The translations under genes were made by a program, and so were the position numbers. Positions 48,301-56,051 of a DNA stretch of 64,000 nucleotides are shown in pieces. The DNA lies in assembly GCA_017484135.1 (NCBI GenBank), contig JAFUTQ010000062.1:1-64000 (forward strand), written 5' to 3'. The notes under the pieces are model-generated. The model had not been told where the DNA came from and did not search any database. It saw nothing but the letters and a program-made list of their open reading frames with translations. This DNA is from Lachnospiraceae bacterium (lineage in GTDB: Bacteria > Bacillota > Clostridia > Lachnospirales > Lachnospiraceae). Position 1 is the stretch's first letter; the number at the start of each line of letters is the position of its first letter.

Positions 48301-48681
48301 TTTGGTACGGACATAAAACATAGCGGAAGATATCTGCTGCCTCAGAATCAGATCAAAATATGTGCAGAAACAGGGGAAAAGCTGTTTAGCGTGATGATGG
48401 CGGGACATGCCGGGGTTACCCTGCAGACAGGACTTATGCCGGGACAGCGACTGTCATTGCCAGCCGGGCATGCCGCAGCAGCAGATGAACTCCTTGCAGC
48501 CGCGGAAATGAATCCCGTGATTGCTTCGACAGATCAGGCTGCATTGCCGCTGGAGGGCTATACATGGAAGTACAGGGATGGTGGGAAATTTGTGCAGCAC
48601 AAAATCCTGCCGCCGTTTACGGGGTTTGATGAAACTATGATCATGGATGGTTTTATCGGAAAGGAGCGGGAGGATGAGTAA
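45388..48681 (+). CDS. Large protein of unknown function in the DUF6603 operon
   Basis: 1097 residues, cytoplasmic by sequence. Residues about 350-465 are charged and helical and probably form a coiled coil (ANRKLFALERKLEKRRARL, EEIKGLEEQISGQKELC). The C-terminal part has QIWGRPFVLARCSIQFEFLG and KIRFPVMIGDMERATDGVLGCF, blocks that look conserved. I do not recognise a known domain. It shares four bases with the previous gene and eight with the next, so the operon is tightly coupled. Confidence 0.68.
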   Translation: MKQLIIPFCVEALLSNGKTSDDQRVPVIAPDYRKVSYTSLLGSKNTPGNFQTGSVLKAGAHLHFILPDAFTHAGAEGYPAVPDRYVVTRLYADDSRDKIITKCFVVESNFMSTDFKYADSITIPRFQETDLRRNWRYLGRSYQVEKAAEQEGNEEYLEKLTAVGAGDPMFAAYYPSCSSVFGFYDDLQDVPLNTSISYFVMGYYCDRSNDRFGSVKTTEDFQRLLMEMNFSVAQTEELCDSCVLFGEISKIFWQGTEASYDMAPAGEIRVAAGHTSAEALSAELVRSMSLSEDTERLLTAIQYDLADSADVLDGNYKLDDEIFLREFQRLEGDVTGSELRFSMNRQTEDKEPELGKLFSDYSRANRKLFALERKLEKRRARLFCAWEQYMLCYEDPRFVPGDAPERSEMLQEILRIATEEIKGLEEQISGQKELCRQYKEKLRKELGERAEVLETADEPFYEPKDPVLLFSGSGMRRAYAFGEDGRFTNDGTLLCQTGALKANIGLEALIECLSEAPFFDRLPKEYGDLLYQGLLLSDDCLPVIEKNVGKVEFAGNLPSEAAKNIYHKEPITLFLAWEAEYLPTETNPTPEGALKGWEYSADETNYRYTGGMWPAQLKKEYISGRTVLTPHAVIHFSESIKRWLEVHPDATGIAEAAEKIKNLAVVSQNLDGFTRAMLGLRHTFQFPIAGVGGDKAVAQVVSEQISSERLSVLPEGTLRHMRGGMFGIHRLSLVGTFGQTQSLSDSSYFGDRQITFSESMERVEPNYALLPPAFFEPVRLRAHFISAGDDGVLSSSAPETSPVYGIILPELLNKRLMIYNANGEYLGSVNTAYEGEKTVARWVDGIFPERTFAGTEIGDKRLRAFVQAFLEIDGALSDILGLIDIYYQKKLIPHSQKQIWGRPFVLARCSIQFEFLGEPEYDKSISSFGRYDTKGAEKIRFPVMIGDMERATDGVLGCFDDDYGYGGLCPAFGTDIKHSGRYLLPQNQIKICAETGEKLFSVMMAGHAGVTLQTGLMPGQRLSLPAGHAAAADELLAAAEMNPVIASTDQAALPLEGYTWKYRDGGKFVQHKILPPFTGFDETMIMDGFIGKEREDE

Positions 48682-50257
48682 AGGAATTATTGTGGAGATG
48701 CCGGAGCAGCTCTATGTTTCCTACCAATCAGACAGAACGGTGGAAAATGAATTTTATTTTGTAATCTACAAGCAATACAGTGCCATAGCATATAGCGGAC
48801 AAAACATTCTGCAGGCACCCTTTGTGACAATTCATGGTTTTGAACAGCTGGTCAGGATTCCACAGAAGACGAAGGAAGAACAGGAGGCACAGATCATGGC
48901 CGCGGCAGAGAGGTTTGTTGATCAGCTGTCGATAGACCCTTTTTGGACGGTTACATATCATTATGATCGCGACACAGAAGAGCTTGCGATGATTCTGACC
49001 TGTACCGAACCGGAGCTTTCCGCAGATTTTAAGGTAAAAATTTTTACGGATAATTTCATATGCAATTGCACGGATACACATCAGCCGGTGGTGCTTACCA
49101 TTCATACCGAAGGTTTTGAAGAGGTTTTTGGGGAAACAGAGAAGTATTCCGATTACAGAGTCAGTATCCGCACGGTCTATGCGCCATGCATCACGGAATT
49201 CATGCTTTGCTGCGGAGACAGTGAGTATACCGGTCAGGTTTATGTGAATCCTGAGTATGACAATCCGATTACCCTGCACTGGAACATTGTGGGGAATGGA
49301 AGACTGGAGCACACACTTCAGAAGGGCAATCAATATATGAAAGCAGCATCTACCGCAGATCGGATCACAGATACGGTAGATGCCTCCGTGATCTATACAC
49401 TGGAGGTAGAAAATCAAAAAGGCTTTCGGGACATGGAACAGATATCGGTGGATATTACCGGATGGCATAAGGTAGGCGGAGTAGAGGGATTATTTCAGGA
49501 TGTACAGGGAATACAAGACCTTGCCGGAATCGTGCGATATGAGAACTATTATTACTGCTATATGCATCCGGTGCTTTATCAAAGCACCGATGGGTGTAAA
49601 TGGATTCAGGCAAGCGAAAATACTGCAATGTCAAAAGAAATTTTTGATTATACTACCTGCAGCCTGCATGAGAATAGCCTTTATGTAATGGCAGGAAATG
49701 TGGGGAACAGACTAAAGATTATGAAATATTGCTTTCGGGACAGGAAATGGGAGGCGTCCTCTGCTTATCAAAACTGTGTATCTGCTGACGGACATTTGGC
49801 ATTTTCACAATATTACAGTTATTATGGGCAGACGGTAGTTACCGGAATGTCCATATCGGGACATGACGATGAAAGTGAATGGATGTATTGGAACAGAAAT
49901 AATTTTGCGATTACTACAGATGGGCAGCAGGCACGGGCCAGTGATCTGTGCTTTTGGAAGGATCAGTTTTATGCGGTAATTTTATGTGAAGATGGGAATT
50001 TCTATTTTTATGAATGCAGGGACAAGATAGAGGATGCCTTGTTTGTCTGTGAGGCAGGGGGAGCGGGCAGGATACATCTTCTTCCGACGACAAACAAGCT
50101 GTTCATTGCAGTGAACGGTCGACTATATGATGCAGTGAATAAGAAACCGGCAGATGTTTATTTTCCGACAGCGGAAAGGGATGATTTTTGTCTGGGTTCA
50201 GACAAAACGGAAATATTCGGGATTTTTAATGATGGAAATTTCTGGATATATAAATGA
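48674..50257 (+). CDS. Beta-rich protein of unknown function in the DUF6603 operon
   Basis: 527 residues from ATG 48674, chosen because AAGGAG at 48661-48666 has correct spacing and the previous gene stops at 48681. The first 260 residues look like beta-sandwich repeats; the rest has spaced aromatic strand repeats (YYYCYMHPVLYQSTDG, WMYWNRNNFAITTDG, FYAVILCEDGNFYFYE) like a beta-propeller or sialidase-type fold. No catalytic motif was found. It may be a binding or recognition subunit. Confidence 0.62.
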   Translation: MSKGIIVEMPEQLYVSYQSDRTVENEFYFVIYKQYSAIAYSGQNILQAPFVTIHGFEQLVRIPQKTKEEQEAQIMAAAERFVDQLSIDPFWTVTYHYDRDTEELAMILTCTEPELSADFKVKIFTDNFICNCTDTHQPVVLTIHTEGFEEVFGETEKYSDYRVSIRTVYAPCITEFMLCCGDSEYTGQVYVNPEYDNPITLHWNIVGNGRLEHTLQKGNQYMKAASTADRITDTVDASVIYTLEVENQKGFRDMEQISVDITGWHKVGGVEGLFQDVQGIQDLAGIVRYENYYYCYMHPVLYQSTDGCKWIQASENTAMSKEIFDYTTCSLHENSLYVMAGNVGNRLKIMKYCFRDRKWEASSAYQNCVSADGHLAFSQYYSYYGQTVVTGMSISGHDDESEWMYWNRNNFAITTDGQQARASDLCFWKDQFYAVILCEDGNFYFYECRDKIEDALFVCEAGGAGRIHLLPTTNKLFIAVNGRLYDAVNKKPADVYFPTAERDDFCLGSDKTEIFGIFNDGNFWIYK

Positions 50258-50291
50258 TTCAAAAGTCAAAAAAGAAAAGGAGAAAAAGAAA

Positions 50292-51920
50292 ATGAGTCTG
50301 ATAGAATTTGAGAAAAAGATGGAAGAACAGGAAGGCTTGTATCTTTTGAATCTGGCAGTGGATGAGGAACGGCAGTACTATCTGGAAAGCGTTGGCGGGG
50401 AGGACTATCTCAAAAATAACTTCCCTTTGATGTATGAATCCTACATCCGTTCATGGGAGGCTGACAGAGATGAACCTGAGGATCAAAAGGATACGGATGA
50501 TGTTCATTTTGAGGTTTACGATATTATGAGCGTTATAAATGGGGAGGCGGCATCAAATGTTGAAAATATATCGGACAAGTATTCTCTGGCAGTCAGTATC
50601 ACAGGAGATTTTTTGGACACGAATACCGTACTGACAGCTCCTGTTCCGGCGAATACCTTCAATGTTTCTATTAATGGAAAAATCTATGACCCGGATTCGC
50701 CAAGAATGCCCTATGTGGAGATACATGAAAGCTTTCAGCAGGTAAATAAAATTGACAGACAGTATCTCAGTGAGGAATTATATCATAAGGAAGAATTCTG
50801 GGACAGGATGCTCAAAGCAAAATTTACCATTAGTGTTTATGATAACCAAAACAGAAACAGAACATATGTGTATGCAAAGACGACGCGATTTGGCAATCCA
50901 ATGAATTATGCGATTGATAATATCCGTTTTGATGCACCGGTTTCCAGTCATCCCGAAACGAACGAAATCCGTATTCTGTACGCGAGATCAGCACAAAATC
51001 TGAGTCAGCCGGATTATATCTACAAAAGTAACGCTCCCGAGTCTAATGGTGGAATAATGTGGACAATTGTGCCTGTTTCCGGGGAGGTTACTCTGAAAAA
51101 TATTCATAGCAGCGAGGACTATTATTCCTTTGAAAAATTGTCCAAGGCTGAGGAGGGAGAAGACAGACGCTATGACTGGGTGCATGACATTGATAAAGCC
51201 TCAACCGACAATCGGGAGCGCATCTGTTATCTTGTGGGCGGATTTGGTTATGATATATGCAAGAAGAACGGAAAGGGCGAAATCATCGAAGCCGGGATAG
51301 AGTACCAGATTCAATGCCGCAGTATTGCCCGGGAGGATCTGCCAAAAGATCGTCAGTACTATACATTTAAGGAGGGTTCCGGTACGATCTATATTCCCCC
51401 GATACATTTGTGGTGGGGCTGTCATGCAAAAGATTCCCGGATCAGGCTGGCTGACGGTTCGTGCAAAAGAGCGGATGAAATAAAAATAGGAGACCGGCTG
51501 ACTGCGTATCCGGATAAGGCGTTGGTAGTAAATAATATTTACTATGGACACGAAGCTCAGCTGGTGTGCGTAAAGACCGATGCGGGACACCGGGTCTGCG
51601 TTTCGAAAGGGCATCCGTTGTTGAAGGAGGATGGTACAGGGATAGATGCCATCCGGCTTTCGGCAGGGGACAGGCTCATATCGGAGTCCGGCGGCATAGA
51701 AACGGTAAGCTCTGTAGAAATGGTGCCCTATGAGGATATGGTGTATAATTTTACCTTTGAGGAGGAAGAGGAAGGCAATTATATCATTGCGGACGGGCTC
51801 TATTCGGGGGATTTTTATGCGCAGAACAAGTGCAGCAATAGGAAGGAGGTGCCGACAGAGGAACAGAAGGCACTGATTGAGGAACTGGCGTCATTTTCCG
51901 GATGTGCCGCTGGCCGCTGA
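50292..51920 (+). CDS. Protein with C-terminal Hint (autoprocessing) domain
   Basis: 542 residues from ATG 50292 (AAAAGGAG upstream). Residues 1-370 are not recognised. Residues 377-512 form a Hint domain as in hedgehog/intein-type proteins of bacteria: it begins with Cys377 (CHAKDSRIRLADG), has IKIGDRL, HRVCVSKGHPLL and VEMVPYEDMVYNFTFE, and ends at Asn512 in YAQN. Only about 30 residues follow, so no toxin domain is visible. Such domains self-cleave or ligate. It is the last gene of the operon and probably processes or attaches the preceding part of its own chain. Confidence 0.8.
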   Translation: MSLIEFEKKMEEQEGLYLLNLAVDEERQYYLESVGGEDYLKNNFPLMYESYIRSWEADRDEPEDQKDTDDVHFEVYDIMSVINGEAASNVENISDKYSLAVSITGDFLDTNTVLTAPVPANTFNVSINGKIYDPDSPRMPYVEIHESFQQVNKIDRQYLSEELYHKEEFWDRMLKAKFTISVYDNQNRNRTYVYAKTTRFGNPMNYAIDNIRFDAPVSSHPETNEIRILYARSAQNLSQPDYIYKSNAPESNGGIMWTIVPVSGEVTLKNIHSSEDYYSFEKLSKAEEGEDRRYDWVHDIDKASTDNRERICYLVGGFGYDICKKNGKGEIIEAGIEYQIQCRSIAREDLPKDRQYYTFKEGSGTIYIPPIHLWWGCHAKDSRIRLADGSCKRADEIKIGDRLTAYPDKALVVNNIYYGHEAQLVCVKTDAGHRVCVSKGHPLLKEDGTGIDAIRLSAGDRLISESGGIETVSSVEMVPYEDMVYNFTFEEEEEGNYIIADGLYSGDFYAQNKCSNRKEVPTEEQKALIEELASFSGCAAGR

Positions 51921-52112
51921 GTGACCGATAGGCACAGTAGCTACACTCCCAAGACACAGGAAAGAATCTGCGCCATAATTATGAATGCCATTGCTGTATT
52001 ATGGATAATTACACAGAGAATATATTTTTCGTGTTGCTGTCTTGAATGGTCTGCTAAGATAGATTATGATTAGTGCAGAAGCAATGATGATACATAACAG
52101 GATGGAGAATAT

Positions 52113-52802
52113 ATGGAAACAGCAATCTTAATGGCTTCCGGCCTGGGGACAAGGATGCGCCCGCTGACAGAAACGGTACCGAAGCCACTGATAAAAGTAA
52201 AAGAGCAGCCAATGATAGAAACGGTGATTCAAAGTCTCAGGCACAGAGGGGTAGAGAAGATCTATGTTGTGGTGGGATACCTTGGAGATCAGTTTCAATA
52301 TTTGACGGAAAAGTATTCTCAGCTTGAACTGATTGAAAACCCCGATTACAAGCGTGTGAATAATATATCTTCCATATATGCCGCCAGAAATGTGCTTGGC
52401 AGTTCGGACTGCTTTATATGCGAGGCGGATTTGTTTGTGGCGGACAGCAGCTTATTGAATGTGACGCTGGAGGAATCGTGTTATTTTGGGAAAATGGTTC
52501 CCGGATATTCGGAGGATTGGGTTTTTGATCTGGGAGAAGACGGATATATCACGCGTGTTGGCAAGGGTGGGACGGATTGCTACAATATGGTAGGAATTTC
52601 GTTCTTCAAAAAGCGGGACGCAGAGCAGCTTGCAAAAGCCATTACAAAGACCTACGGAACAAAGGGCTATGAAACCCTGTTCTGGGATGATGTGGTCAAT
52701 CGCAATCTGGATTTTCTGAAGCTGAGGGTACATGAGGTTATGGCCGGACAGATTTATGAAATTGACACGGTGGAGGAGCTGGAAGCGGTATCGCATTTGT
52801 GA
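52113..52802 (+). CDS. LicC/PntC-like cytidylyltransferase, probably AEP-activating
   Basis: 229 residues, a MobA/LicC-type nucleotidyltransferase: LMASGLGTRMRPLTETVPKPLIKV at the N-terminus binds the nucleotide, ADLFVAD is the metal site region, and YNMVGISFF and LFWDDVVNRN follow. Relatives activate phosphocholine (LicC) or 2-aminoethylphosphonate (PntC) with CTP. As the window has a full AEP pathway but no choline genes, PntC-type activity to CMP-AEP is the better guess. It lies 42 kb from the other AEP genes, and a deleted copy lies at 36209-36604. Its 3' end overlaps a convergent gene. Confidence 0.8.
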   Translation: METAILMASGLGTRMRPLTETVPKPLIKVKEQPMIETVIQSLRHRGVEKIYVVVGYLGDQFQYLTEKYSQLELIENPDYKRVNNISSIYAARNVLGSSDCFICEADLFVADSSLLNVTLEESCYFGKMVPGYSEDWVFDLGEDGYITRVGKGGTDCYNMVGISFFKKRDAEQLAKAITKTYGTKGYETLFWDDVVNRNLDFLKLRVHEVMAGQIYEIDTVEELEAVSHL

Positions 52803-54199
52803 ATCTCCTCCACTGCAAAGTCATCATATATTTCTTCAAGTCCGATCAAAATCAAATCCTTTCGCGGCTCTATCGAAAAACCGCTCCTTGATAGAAAGCC
52901 ATAGCGATAGCAGTTCATCCCTGTCTGCTGGACTTGCTTGATTTCTTTTTCCACCATGCGGTGACCGAGTGGTTCACTCCGAAACTTCGCTTCATAGAAA
53001 ATATATCCATTTGCATCTTGGGTGACAAGGTCGAACTCGCCGTTTGTTTTGTTTTTCGGATCGTCATACCAGTAACGGCCAATCTTAAAAAACGGCTCTT
53101 CCATTTTGCCGACGCGGTTTTTTCGAATTAAGTACTGTTTGCAGAGCTCCTCAAATGCGTGAGGAACATACCAGTTATCATAATCCTCACGGATATATCG
53201 TTCAAAAAATACTTCCGGCTCCATCACGCTCATCTGCGATGCATACCGGAATACATACCGGTAATAAAACAGTGACAGTGGATCACTGATATAATATCCG
53301 ACCTTGCGTCTGTTGTTCTCATCATTGATGGGAGCTTCTTTTCGGACGACATCCATGCGGATTAGCTTATCCAATACATCAATCAGTGTGGGTCCACTGC
53401 TTACATGGGATTGGGAAAGAATGTCGCTGTATCTGGAAAAACCCTTTGCCAGTGCTTCAATTACTTCATTGGCGTTTGTTATACGGGAAATCTCGGACTT
53501 GAGATACATAGATACTTCATTCTCCAGACGTGCACCCGGAGACGCAATCAGTTCGATGATATTTTCTTTTACAGTCAAATCTGCATGAATCAGGCGATTG
53601 TAGTAAGGGATCCCGCCAAATACACTGTACAGTCGCACTTTGTCTTCGTTGCTGAAAGTGTCATAAAAAAAAGAGGATTCATAATAATCCATTGGTTTCA
53701 ATTCAATGACACGATCAATCCTGCCATACAATGGATTTTCCGATTCTAAAAGTGATTTCATTACATCCACATATGATCCGCATAAAATAAATTTCAAATG
53801 GGAGACATCTCGGTATTTATCAATCAGAGACTGCAGGATGCTGTCTATACCCGGAAGAGAATGCCTAAGATATGGATACTCATCCAAAACAAGAACAAAG
53901 GGTTCTTGTTTTGATTCTTCAAACAGAAATTCCAGTAATTTTTCTATTCCGTCAAAGGCGGGCTTTGGATAATGAAATGAATCTGCAATAATTTCAGCCA
54001 GACTATCCGTGTTATTTTCTTCGGTTGTCTGCTTGCATTCGTAGTATATACTCCTCTGTTCTGATTCACGCAGCACCTGCTTAATCAGTTCGCTTTTTCC
54101 GACTCTTCTTCTTCCGTATATAAGTGCTGTCTGCAAATCATCTTTTGCAAGAAGCTTATGCAGCAATTTGCGCTGTTCTTCCCGTCCATAAAATTTCAT
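52754..54199 (-). CDS. AAA ATPase with DUF234 (archaeal-type ATPase family)
   Basis: 481 residues. It opens with FYGREE; Walker A is YGRRRVGKSELI near residue 34; Walker B is LVLDEYPYL; an arginine-rich middle and a C-terminal DUF234 nuclease-like part (GEFDLVTQDANGYIFYEAKFRSEP) follow. Such proteins are widespread and of unknown role. The ribosome binding site is GGAGGTGA on the minus strand. Its last 16 codons lie inside the 3' end of the cytidylyltransferase gene on the other strand, and they are unlike the rest, which suggests that a junction lies there. Confidence 0.83.
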   Translation of the reverse strand: MKFYGREEQRKLLHKLLAKDDLQTALIYGRRRVGKSELIKQVLRESEQRSIYYECKQTTEENNTDSLAEIIADSFHYPKPAFDGIEKLLEFLFEESKQEPFVLVLDEYPYLRHSLPGIDSILQSLIDKYRDVSHLKFILCGSYVDVMKSLLESENPLYGRIDRVIELKPMDYYESSFFYDTFSNEDKVRLYSVFGGIPYYNRLIHADLTVKENIIELIASPGARLENEVSMYLKSEISRITNANEVIEALAKGFSRYSDILSQSHVSSGPTLIDVLDKLIRMDVVRKEAPINDENNRRKVGYYISDPLSLFYYRYVFRYASQMSVMEPEVFFERYIREDYDNWYVPHAFEELCKQYLIRKNRVGKMEEPFFKIGRYWYDDPKNKTNGEFDLVTQDANGYIFYEAKFRSEPLGHRMVEKEIKQVQQTGMNCYRYGFLSRSGFSIEPRKDLILIGLEEIYDDFAVEEIHKCDTASSSSTVSIS

Positions 54200-54269
54200 T
54201 CGGTCACCTCCGACTCGGTTTCTACCGAATTAATGATATCATTCATATCAAAAATTAGCAAATAAAAAT

Positions 54270-54298
54270 TTGAAATTCTATGGAAGATATGTTACAAT
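54270..54298 (+). promoter_or_regulatory. Promoter of the cobalamin operon
   Basis: TTGAAA (54270-54275), a 17-base spacer and TACAAT (54293-54298). It lies about 50 bp before the riboswitch and diverges from the ATPase gene. Confidence 0.6.
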
Positions 54299-54350
54299 AG
54301 GCAACGTTCGTGAGCAAACCCACGATATCATTACAAAATTACATAGATAG

Positions 54351-54521
54351 CAGTCAGGTGTCAGAGCAATTGTTTTATGATTGGCTCTGGTGAAAAGGGA
54401 AACAGGTGTAAATCCTGTACGAACTCGTCACCGTAATCAGGGAGCTGAGGCCGATATATCACTGGGAAACTGGGAAGATGGCGGATGCGATGATCTTTAA
54501 GCCGGGAGACCTGCCTGACCG
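54351..54521 (+). promoter_or_regulatory. Cobalamin (adenosyl/hydroxocobalamin) riboswitch
   Basis: The closing stem pairs GTCAGGTGTC near 54353 with GAGACCTGCCTGAC near 54506-54519. Inside are the conserved blocks GGTGAAAAGGGAA, GGTGTAAATCC, and GTCACCGTAATCAGG, as in the B12 element family. When bound by cobalamin it should favour the terminator at 54647-54677 and shut down the downstream uptake genes. Confidence 0.88.
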
Positions 54522-54646
54522 CTGTACGGAAATGATTGCGTTGCAGATGGCAGCGCGATTGTCTCAAGCCACGAGTAACTGGTTGTACGTTTAAGAGTGT
54601 AGGAGCATCATGATGCGATGCCTTTTCCTATGTTTCTTTTGTGTGC

Positions 54647-54677
54647 AAACCCTTTCCCGTATCGGCGAAGGGTTTTT
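54647..54677 (+). terminator. Riboswitch-controlled intrinsic terminator
   Basis: An 8-bp stem (54647-54654 with 54668-54675) followed by T residues to 54677. Its distance of about 125 bases after the riboswitch leaves room for an antiterminator. Confidence 0.78.
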
Positions 54678-54689
54678 ATTATATGCGCA

Positions 54690-54765
54690 GGGGTGCGCAA
54701 AGGTCGATGCCGCCTGCGGCGGCGCGCACCCCGCGCGGCGAGTAGGGAGAAAAGCTCCCTGCTCG
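54690..54765. repeat. GC-rich multi-hairpin element in the leader
   Basis: The sequence pairs GGGGTGCGC (54690-54698) with GCGCACCCC (54724-54732), has inner GCCGC/GCGGC pairing, and a second 9-bp hairpin (about 54741-54749 with 54755-54763). Its GC content is far above its surroundings. It resembles small interspersed palindromic repeats; a single copy is seen in this window, so mobility is not proved. Confidence 0.5.
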
Positions 54766-54800
54766 ATTGCGCAGATAAAATTGTCAATGGAGGAAAAAAC

Positions 54801-56042
54801 ATGAAGAAGAAATCAGTAGTATTATGGATGGCAGCATTGATGGGAGCATGCTGCATGACAGGCTGTGGAAACAGTGAGGAAACGCCCGCACAGAATTCTG
54901 TGGTAGAAGAAAATACCCAGATCGAAGCAGAAGAATCTGAGGATTCTGAAACGGAGGCAGAGGAAGATGCAGATCAGAAGGCCGCAGATGAGGTCGCTGC
55001 ACTGATCGATGCGATTTATGTGCAGGAGAGGACCGATGACACGGACAGGTTGTGTGCAGAGGCAAGAGCAGCCTGGGATGCGTTGACCGATGCGCAGAAG
55101 GAGCTGGTAGAAGGGGAGAATGCAGACCCGGATTATTTCGGCAGAGACACCGGCGATGCATCAAAGGATGATCCACGCAATCAGGATGAGATCGGAGAAA
55201 ATGAAATTCTGGTCGTCAGCTTTGGAACGTCCTTTAATGACAGTCGTGTTGGGGATATTAAGAGTGTGGAGGATGCATTGCAGGAGGCTTATCCGGACTG
55301 GTCGGTCAGAAGAGCCTTTACTGCTCAGATTATCATCAATCACATTCAGGCCAGAGATGACGAGAGAATCGACAATATGGAACAGGCGCTGGATCGTGCG
55401 GTTGCAAACGGGGTAAAAAATCTGGTGATCCAGCCGACTCATTTGATGCACGGTGCAGAGTATGATGAGCTTGTGGAAGCAGTGGAGGAATATCAGGATC
55501 AGTTTGAATCCGTAAAGATTGCAGAACCATTGCTTGGCGAGGTCGGTACCGATGCAACCGTGATCAATGAGGACAAGAAAGCAGTTGCGGAGGCGATTAC
55601 CGATGAAGCGGTGAAGGCTGCAGGCTATGATAGTCTGGAGGCAGCAGAAGCGGAAGGAGTTGCCTTTGTATTTATGGGACACGGGACTTCCCACGCGGCA
55701 AAGGTTTCCTATAGCCAGATGCAGGCACAGATGGAAGACCTCGGCTATCAGAATGTATTTATCGGAACGGTAGAGGGAGAACCGGAGGAGACTTCATGTG
55801 AGGCAGTGATCGAAGCCGTAACAGAAGCCGGTTATACAAAAGTAGTTCTTCGTCCGTTAATGGTAGTAGCCGGAGATCATGCGAACAACGATATGGCAGG
55901 CGAGGATGAGGATTCCTGGTTGAGCCAGTTTGAGGCAACTGGTAAATTTGACAGTGTAGACACACAGATTTCCGGTCTTGGCGAGATTGAAGCGATCCAG
56001 AAGCTGTATGTAGCGCATACAAAGGATGCAATCAATCAGTAG
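54801..56042 (+). CDS. CbiK-like cobaltochelatase lipoprotein
   Basis: 413 residues. A signal peptide ends in the lipobox MTGC (Cys about residue 23), so the protein is anchored outside the membrane. After an acidic linker, residues 125-413 are a CbiK-type chelatase: VSFGTSFNDSR, QPTHLMHGAEYDEL and FMGHGTSHA with the metal-binding histidines. Cytoplasmic CbiK inserts cobalt into sirohydrochlorin or its precursors. An exported form beside an uptake system may instead handle cobalt, a corrin or haem outside the cell. It is first in the riboswitch-controlled operon. Confidence 0.87.
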   Translation: MKKKSVVLWMAALMGACCMTGCGNSEETPAQNSVVEENTQIEAEESEDSETEAEEDADQKAADEVAALIDAIYVQERTDDTDRLCAEARAAWDALTDAQKELVEGENADPDYFGRDTGDASKDDPRNQDEIGENEILVVSFGTSFNDSRVGDIKSVEDALQEAYPDWSVRRAFTAQIIINHIQARDDERIDNMEQALDRAVANGVKNLVIQPTHLMHGAEYDELVEAVEEYQDQFESVKIAEPLLGEVGTDATVINEDKKAVAEAITDEAVKAAGYDSLEAAEAEGVAFVFMGHGTSHAAKVSYSQMQAQMEDLGYQNVFIGTVEGEPEETSCEAVIEAVTEAGYTKVVLRPLMVVAGDHANNDMAGEDEDSWLSQFEATGKFDSVDTQISGLGEIEAIQKLYVAHTKDAINQ

Positions 56043-56051
56043 GAGGTCAGT

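Larger units (their letters stand above)
54522..54800. other. Leader between riboswitch and first cobalamin gene
   Basis: It contains the terminator (54647-54677) and a GC-rich repeat (54690-54765). The ribosome binding site of the following gene is AGGA at 54791-54794. A longer open frame covering most of this stretch has no matching start and is spurious. Confidence 0.65.

Noticed and set aside
37806..51920. Contractile injection system, Tc toxin or phage tail locus
   Set aside because: The gene sizes suggested it, but no sheath, tube, baseplate, tape-measure, AAA unfoldase or Rhs core was recognised in any of the seven proteins.
54618..54800. N-terminal extension of the CbiK-like protein upstream of 54801
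   Set aside because: The frame is open but runs through the terminator and a GC-rich repeat; the signal peptide and ribosome binding site fix the start at 54801.
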